Origin: Aquirhabdus parva
GTDB taxonomy: Bacteria > Pseudomonadota > Gammaproteobacteria > Pseudomonadales > Moraxellaceae
Reading direction: 5' to 3'
DNA length: 64,000 nt
Assembly (NCBI RefSeq): GCF_003351745.1
Contig: NZ_CP031222.1
Coordinates: 124,001-188,000, forward strand
Each line of letters starts with the position of its first letter. Within the stretch, counting starts at the first letter, position 1. A program made the translations under genes and the position numbers. The notes beneath the pieces are model-generated. The model did no database searches and had not been told where the DNA came from. It saw only the letters and a list, made by a program, of their open reading frames with translations. Shown here in pieces: positions 63,928-64,000 of this stretch.

Positions 63928-64000
63928 GGCGTAAACACTCAGACTGAATCTGGTCGTCCAGAAAAAGTAAGCACCATGATGTTTGGGTCGTCCCAAACGG

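Overview
The window looks like chromosomal DNA of a gammaproteobacterium of the family Moraxellaceae, close to but probably not inside the well-studied Acinetobacter species. This is inferred from gene content and order: PilY1 and pilins next to rpsP-rimM-trmD-rplS, lgt-thyA-folA, metX-metW near rdgB, mlaA beside a PP2C/STAS pair, rpoN-hpf, ibaG-murA-hisG with hisD-hisC, and a GacS/BarA kinase beside cysM. No rRNA, tRNA, CRISPR array, insertion sequence or prophage was seen. Coding density is high.

Layout. 1-3011: 3' end of a type IV pilus operon (PilY1 C-terminal part, two pilin-like proteins). 3019-5680: ribosomal protein/tRNA and rRNA maturation operon rpsP-rimM-trmD-rplS with promoter and terminator. 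5823-6776: ispA. 6815-10265: a PepSY membrane protein and an ApbE-DUF2271 fusion, divergent from a DUF4198 protein. 10388-11996: acyltransferase and patatin lipoprotein. 12051-16300: TonB-dependent receptor divergent from tonB-exbB-exbD. A closely similar Fur-box-like element lies in both divergent intergenic regions (9229-9248 and 14335-14354), which suggests one iron-responsive regulon. 16323-25244: housekeeping metabolism (LOG phosphoribohydrolase, msrA, folA-thyA-lgt, NRDE protein, rdgB, Sel1 protein, metW, metX, Nit-type amidase). 25403-28398: STAS protein, PP2C phosphatase and MlaA. 28750-33251: rpoN, hpf, a transglutaminase, a DoxX-like protein and ibaG. 33454-39492: murA-hisG, then HIT and DUF481 genes on the other strand, then hisD-hisC. 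39569-42641: hydroxypyruvate isomerase, a beta-hydroxyacid dehydrogenase, a crotonase and a membrane protein. 42708-51011: GacS-like hybrid kinase, cysM, a PolB-like exonuclease, a PBP5-type carboxypeptidase, DUF445 and DUF4393-like proteins.

The most unusual part is 51402-61574. An envelope cluster encodes a DUF4331 protein, a small lipoprotein, a secreted TPR protein, a HupE/UreJ-like membrane protein, an ECF sigma factor and its RskA-like anti-sigma factor. DUF1275 and a second TonB-dependent receptor follow, then a secreted fasciclin (FAS1) protein. The DUF4331 gene and the FAS1 gene are preceded by near-identical promoter elements: a T7 run, TGAATCC, exactly 16 bases, then CGTA. They lie about 9.5 kb apart on opposite strands. 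This strongly suggests that the local ECF sigma factor drives both and that FAS1 belongs to its regulon, as with the mycobacterial SigK-RskA-MPT70/83 system. The signal and transported substrate are not evident from the sequence.

The window ends in an orphan NitT/TauT-type substrate-binding protein and a 2-oxoglutarate/Fe(II) oxygenase-family gene. Start codons below were moved from the longest possible reading frame wherever a ribosome binding site or family N-terminus favoured an internal start.
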